Shown here: in pieces, positions 62,765 through 64,000 of the stretch
Position numbering within the stretch: the first letter of the stretch is position 1
Layout of the letters: every line of letters starts with the position of its first letter
NCBI RefSeq assembly: GCF_005280655.1
Contig: NZ_CP040058.1
Coordinates: 2,580,001 to 2,644,000, forward strand
DNA length: 64,000 bases
From: Anaerostipes rhamnosivorans
Lineage (GTDB): Bacteria; Bacillota; Clostridia; Lachnospirales; Lachnospiraceae
Reading direction: 5' to 3'
Translations under genes and position numbers: made by a program
Notes under the pieces: model-generated
Databases searched by the model: none
What the model was told of the DNA's origin: nothing
What the model saw: only the letters and a program-made list of their open reading frames with translations

Positions 62765-63883
62765 TTACATCCGTATTTTTCTGGATACTGACAGAACCAG
62801 ACCCATCTCCGCCATGACCACCAAAATAGAAGTACCGCCGTAACTGATGAACGGCAATGGAATTCCGGTAGGCGGAATTGTGTTTGTTACAACTGCAATA
62901 TTAATGAAAACCTGTACTCCGATATGAATCATAAAGCCGATGACAACCAAGGACCCAAACAGATCATCAGAGTTCATGGCGATCAAAAGCATTCTCCAGA
63001 TCAAGAGCATAAACAGTAAAATAAGGCACACAGCTCCAAACAGTCCCAGCTCCTCGCAGATGATTGAAAATATCATATCATTATGGGACTCCGGTATGAA
63101 TCCCATCTTCTGCATACTCTGTCCCAGCCCTTTTCCAAACAGTCCCCCGGATCCTATGGCATACAGTGCCTGCATTGTCTGAAGTCCTTTGGGATGTGTC
63201 TCAGGATTTTTCCAGATCGCCACACGCTCATTTCGGTAGCTGTTGGAAAATGTCAGATAGAGTACCAGTCCCGCGACGCCGGACAGGGCGATTCCCAAGA
63301 GCTCTTTGGTCTTTGGGCTCACCACAAAAATCATGACCCCCACCATTGCAGTCAGTACAATGGCTGTACTCAGATTCTGGTAAGCAACCAGTCCGATGAT
63401 AGGCAGACAGCGTACAATGACTTTCACTGCGGCGGCCATAGTTCTCATCCTATGGGCATTCTTCGACAATATGTAAGCCAGGTAGATCACGAGGAAAATC
63501 TTTGCCACCTCAGATGGCTGGAACTGAAATCCTCCTATGGAAATCCAGCGCACCGCACCCTTTTTGGCAGCTCCGATAAATAACACGATGATCAAAAGTG
63601 CCACGCTGAGCCCATAGCAGCCGTAGGCTATGACCTTCGTGTTGAGGATCCTATAATCAAACCACGTGAGAACAGCCATAAAAACTGCCCCCACTGCCAC
63701 GGCAAAACACTGCCTGATCAACCAGTGATAAGGGTTCCCAAAGTTCAGAGTACTCTTATAAGAACTTGTACTGAAGATCATGACCAAGCCGAATCCAACG
63801 AGAAACATCACGATGAAAAGCATCGGATAATCGAGATAACGCCGTTTTGGCATGTATTTTTCACTGACTCTGCTCTTCTTCAA
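62765..63883 (-). CDS. ftsW: FtsW/SpoVE-type peptidoglycan glycosyltransferase
   Basis: A 372-residue SEDS-family membrane protein with about ten membrane segments, polymerising lipid II at the septum. Typical motifs are 'LVMIFSTSSY', 'WISIGGFQFQPSEVAKI', 'QSMQKMGFIPESHNDMIFSI' and 'PPTGIPLPFISYGGTS'. The start is TTG at 63883 with AAGGAG upstream, 3 bases from the murD stop region. SpoVE (sporulation) rather than FtsW is possible; the position in the cluster fits either. Confidence 0.93.
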   Translation of the reverse strand: MKKSRVSEKYMPKRRYLDYPMLFIVMFLVGFGLVMIFSTSSYKSTLNFGNPYHWLIRQCFAVAVGAVFMAVLTWFDYRILNTKVIAYGCYGLSVALLIIVLFIGAAKKGAVRWISIGGFQFQPSEVAKIFLVIYLAYILSKNAHRMRTMAAAVKVIVRCLPIIGLVAYQNLSTAIVLTAMVGVMIFVVSPKTKELLGIALSGVAGLVLYLTFSNSYRNERVAIWKNPETHPKGLQTMQALYAIGSGGLFGKGLGQSMQKMGFIPESHNDMIFSIICEELGLFGAVCLILLFMLLIWRMLLIAMNSDDLFGSLVVIGFMIHIGVQVFINIAVVTNTIPPTGIPLPFISYGGTSILVVMAEMGLVLSVSRKIRM

Positions 63884-63886
63884 ATC

Positions 63887-64000
63887 TTAACGCTCCTTTA
63901 TTCTTTTTACACACTCCTTGAAGCGGTCACCCCTTACTTCATAATTCGGGAACATCCCCCAGCTTGCACATGCAGGTGACAAAAGAACCGCATCACCTGA
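63887..64000 (-). CDS. murD: UDP-N-acetylmuramoylalanine-D-glutamate ligase, C-terminal fragment (cut by window edge)
   Basis: The last 37 codons of a Mur ligase. '[20 protein letters not shown]' with 'RGDRFKECV' is the conserved MurD C-terminus. The rest lies beyond the window. The stop is 3 bases from the ftsW start, so murD-ftsW-divIB form one division/cell-wall transcript. Confidence 0.9.
   Translation of the reverse strand, partial: SGDAVLLSPACASWGMFPNYEVRGDRFKECVKRIKER

Overview
The window reads as a chromosomal segment of a Gram-positive, anaerobic, spore-forming Firmicute, most likely a Lachnospiraceae (Clostridium cluster XIVa) member. The basis is: a spoIIGA-sigE sporulation pair beside ftsZ, an Nfn-type electron-bifurcating transhydrogenase, a CIRCE-controlled groESL operon, FMN/NAD-type pyrD-pyrK, an archaeal-type IMP cyclohydrolase under a ZTP riboswitch, and sigma-A promoters with AGGAGG ribosome binding sites. 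Anaerostipes is possible, but the genus is a guess. No rRNA, tRNA, prophage, insertion sequence or CRISPR array was recognised. Almost all genes are on the minus strand; the exceptions are a GNAT acetyltransferase and a radical-SAM / DNA-metabolism / MerR block at 49.7-53.0 kb.

Layout. 0-4.2 kb: the end of a glucitol-type PTS IIA gene, nfnB-nfnA, and a 491-residue coiled-coil protein built on a 14-residue repeat. 4.3-6.4 kb: groEL-groES with CIRCE. 6.4-13.5 kb: a GrpB-family protein, glnS, radA, a conserved unknown, clpC and a GntR-type regulator. 13.5-17.8 kb: the purE-amidase-purM-purN-purD operon. 17.8-25.0 kb: an M29-type peptidase with a long N-terminal extension, an HD phosphohydrolase and two membrane proteins, followed upstream by pyrE, a CBS-domain protein, pyrD, pyrK and pyrF. 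25.1-31.6 kb: a full phosphate regulon (pstSCAB-phoU plus response regulator and histidine kinase). 31.7-34.3 kb: a secreted unknown and pyrC. 34.35-34.92 kb: a gene-free block of nested palindromes bracketed by direct repeats. 34.9-40.9 kb: a polyol-type PTS operon (class II aldolase, dehydrogenase, IIB, IIC, IIA, PRD regulator). 41.2-49.6 kb: a small membrane-anchored unknown, the GNAT gene, glyQS, recO, era, an M16C protease and a DMT transporter. 49.7-53.0 kb: a radical SAM DNA modification/repair candidate with its partner family, then a MerR/TipAS regulator. 53.0-55.6 kb: a stand-alone AICAR transformylase and PurO-type cyclohydrolase under a ZTP riboswitch, then mgsA. 55.7-58.7 kb: two GH25 lysozyme paralogues. 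59.1-64 kb: sigE, spoIIGA, ftsZ, divIB/ftsQ, ftsW and the end of murD.

Functionally, the window holds most of de novo pyrimidine synthesis (pyrC, D, K, E, F) and several purine steps (purE, M, N, D and the last two steps by separate proteins). The least explained content is: (i) three families of interspersed structured repeats, one of which supplies the C-terminus of an acetyltransferase, lies inside the purO leader and brackets a DNA-metabolism gene; (ii) the radical SAM protein with helix-hairpin-helix and sliding-clamp-like motifs next to its partner gene; (iii) the polyol PTS operon with an aldolase but no kinase; and (iv) the repeat-built coiled-coil protein.
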